Assembly (NCBI GenBank): GCA_946644025.1
Contig: CAMPCG010000196.1
Coordinates: 1 to 5,778 of the forward strand
Source: an uncultured Prevotellaceae bacterium
Lineage (GTDB): Bacteria; Bacteroidota; Bacteroidia; Bacteroidales; Bacteroidaceae
Reading direction: 5' to 3'
DNA: 5,778 bases
Under the pieces are notes generated by a model that made no database searches, was not told the origin of the DNA, and saw only the letters and a list, made by a program, of their open reading frames with translations. Below are positions 5,772 to 5,778 of this stretch, piece by piece. The stretch's first letter is position 1. The number at the start of each line of letters is the position of its first letter. A program made the translations under genes and the position numbers.

Positions 5772-5778
5772 TCTCGTT

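Overview
The window looks like chromosomal or integrated-element DNA from the order Bacteroidales, perhaps a high-GC Prevotella-like lineage; genus is inference. Three things point there. Three promoters carry the Bacteroidetes sigma pattern (TTTTG, 19-20 bases, TAnnTTTG). No gene has a clear Shine-Dalgarno site. The protein families (BT4734-type primase/VapE ATPase, DUF6078-like Cys protein, Bacteroidetes AAA ATPase) are typical of this group. Coding DNA is clearly GC-rich, while the intergenic DNA is strongly AT-rich.

Layout. Positions 1-95 hold no gene, only the end of a hairpin terminator. A large minus-strand gene (96-2336) encodes a two-part protein: a BT4734/VirE-N primase-fold domain and a VapE-type P-loop ATPase/helicase domain. 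Inside its N-terminal part is a low-complexity insert containing a 7-bp tandem repeat (4.7 copies, 1801-1833), so any slippage would shift the frame. Positions 2337-2955 form a 619-bp intergenic region between divergent genes. It holds a promoter at each end and, between them, a mirror-symmetric array: ten exact CTACAC/GTGTAG boxes, five on each side, all paired exactly about the axis at 2636.5, with a long hairpin close to that axis. On the plus strand follow a small Cys-rich DUF6078-like gene (2956-3396), then a separate promoter and a likely two-gene operon (3509-5648) of a STAND/archaeal-type AAA ATPase and a LOG-family Rossmann protein. The last 130 bases hold no gene, only short repeats cut by the window end.

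How it may fit together (inference). A primase-helicase gene directly beside an AT-rich, symmetric, iteron-like array with a central hairpin resembles the replication module of a plasmid, phage or integrated element. The same array could instead be a shared operator for the two divergent genes. This array and the possible phase-variable repeat in the primase gene are the most notable parts of the window. The downstream ATPase-LOG pair has its own promoter and may be unrelated.
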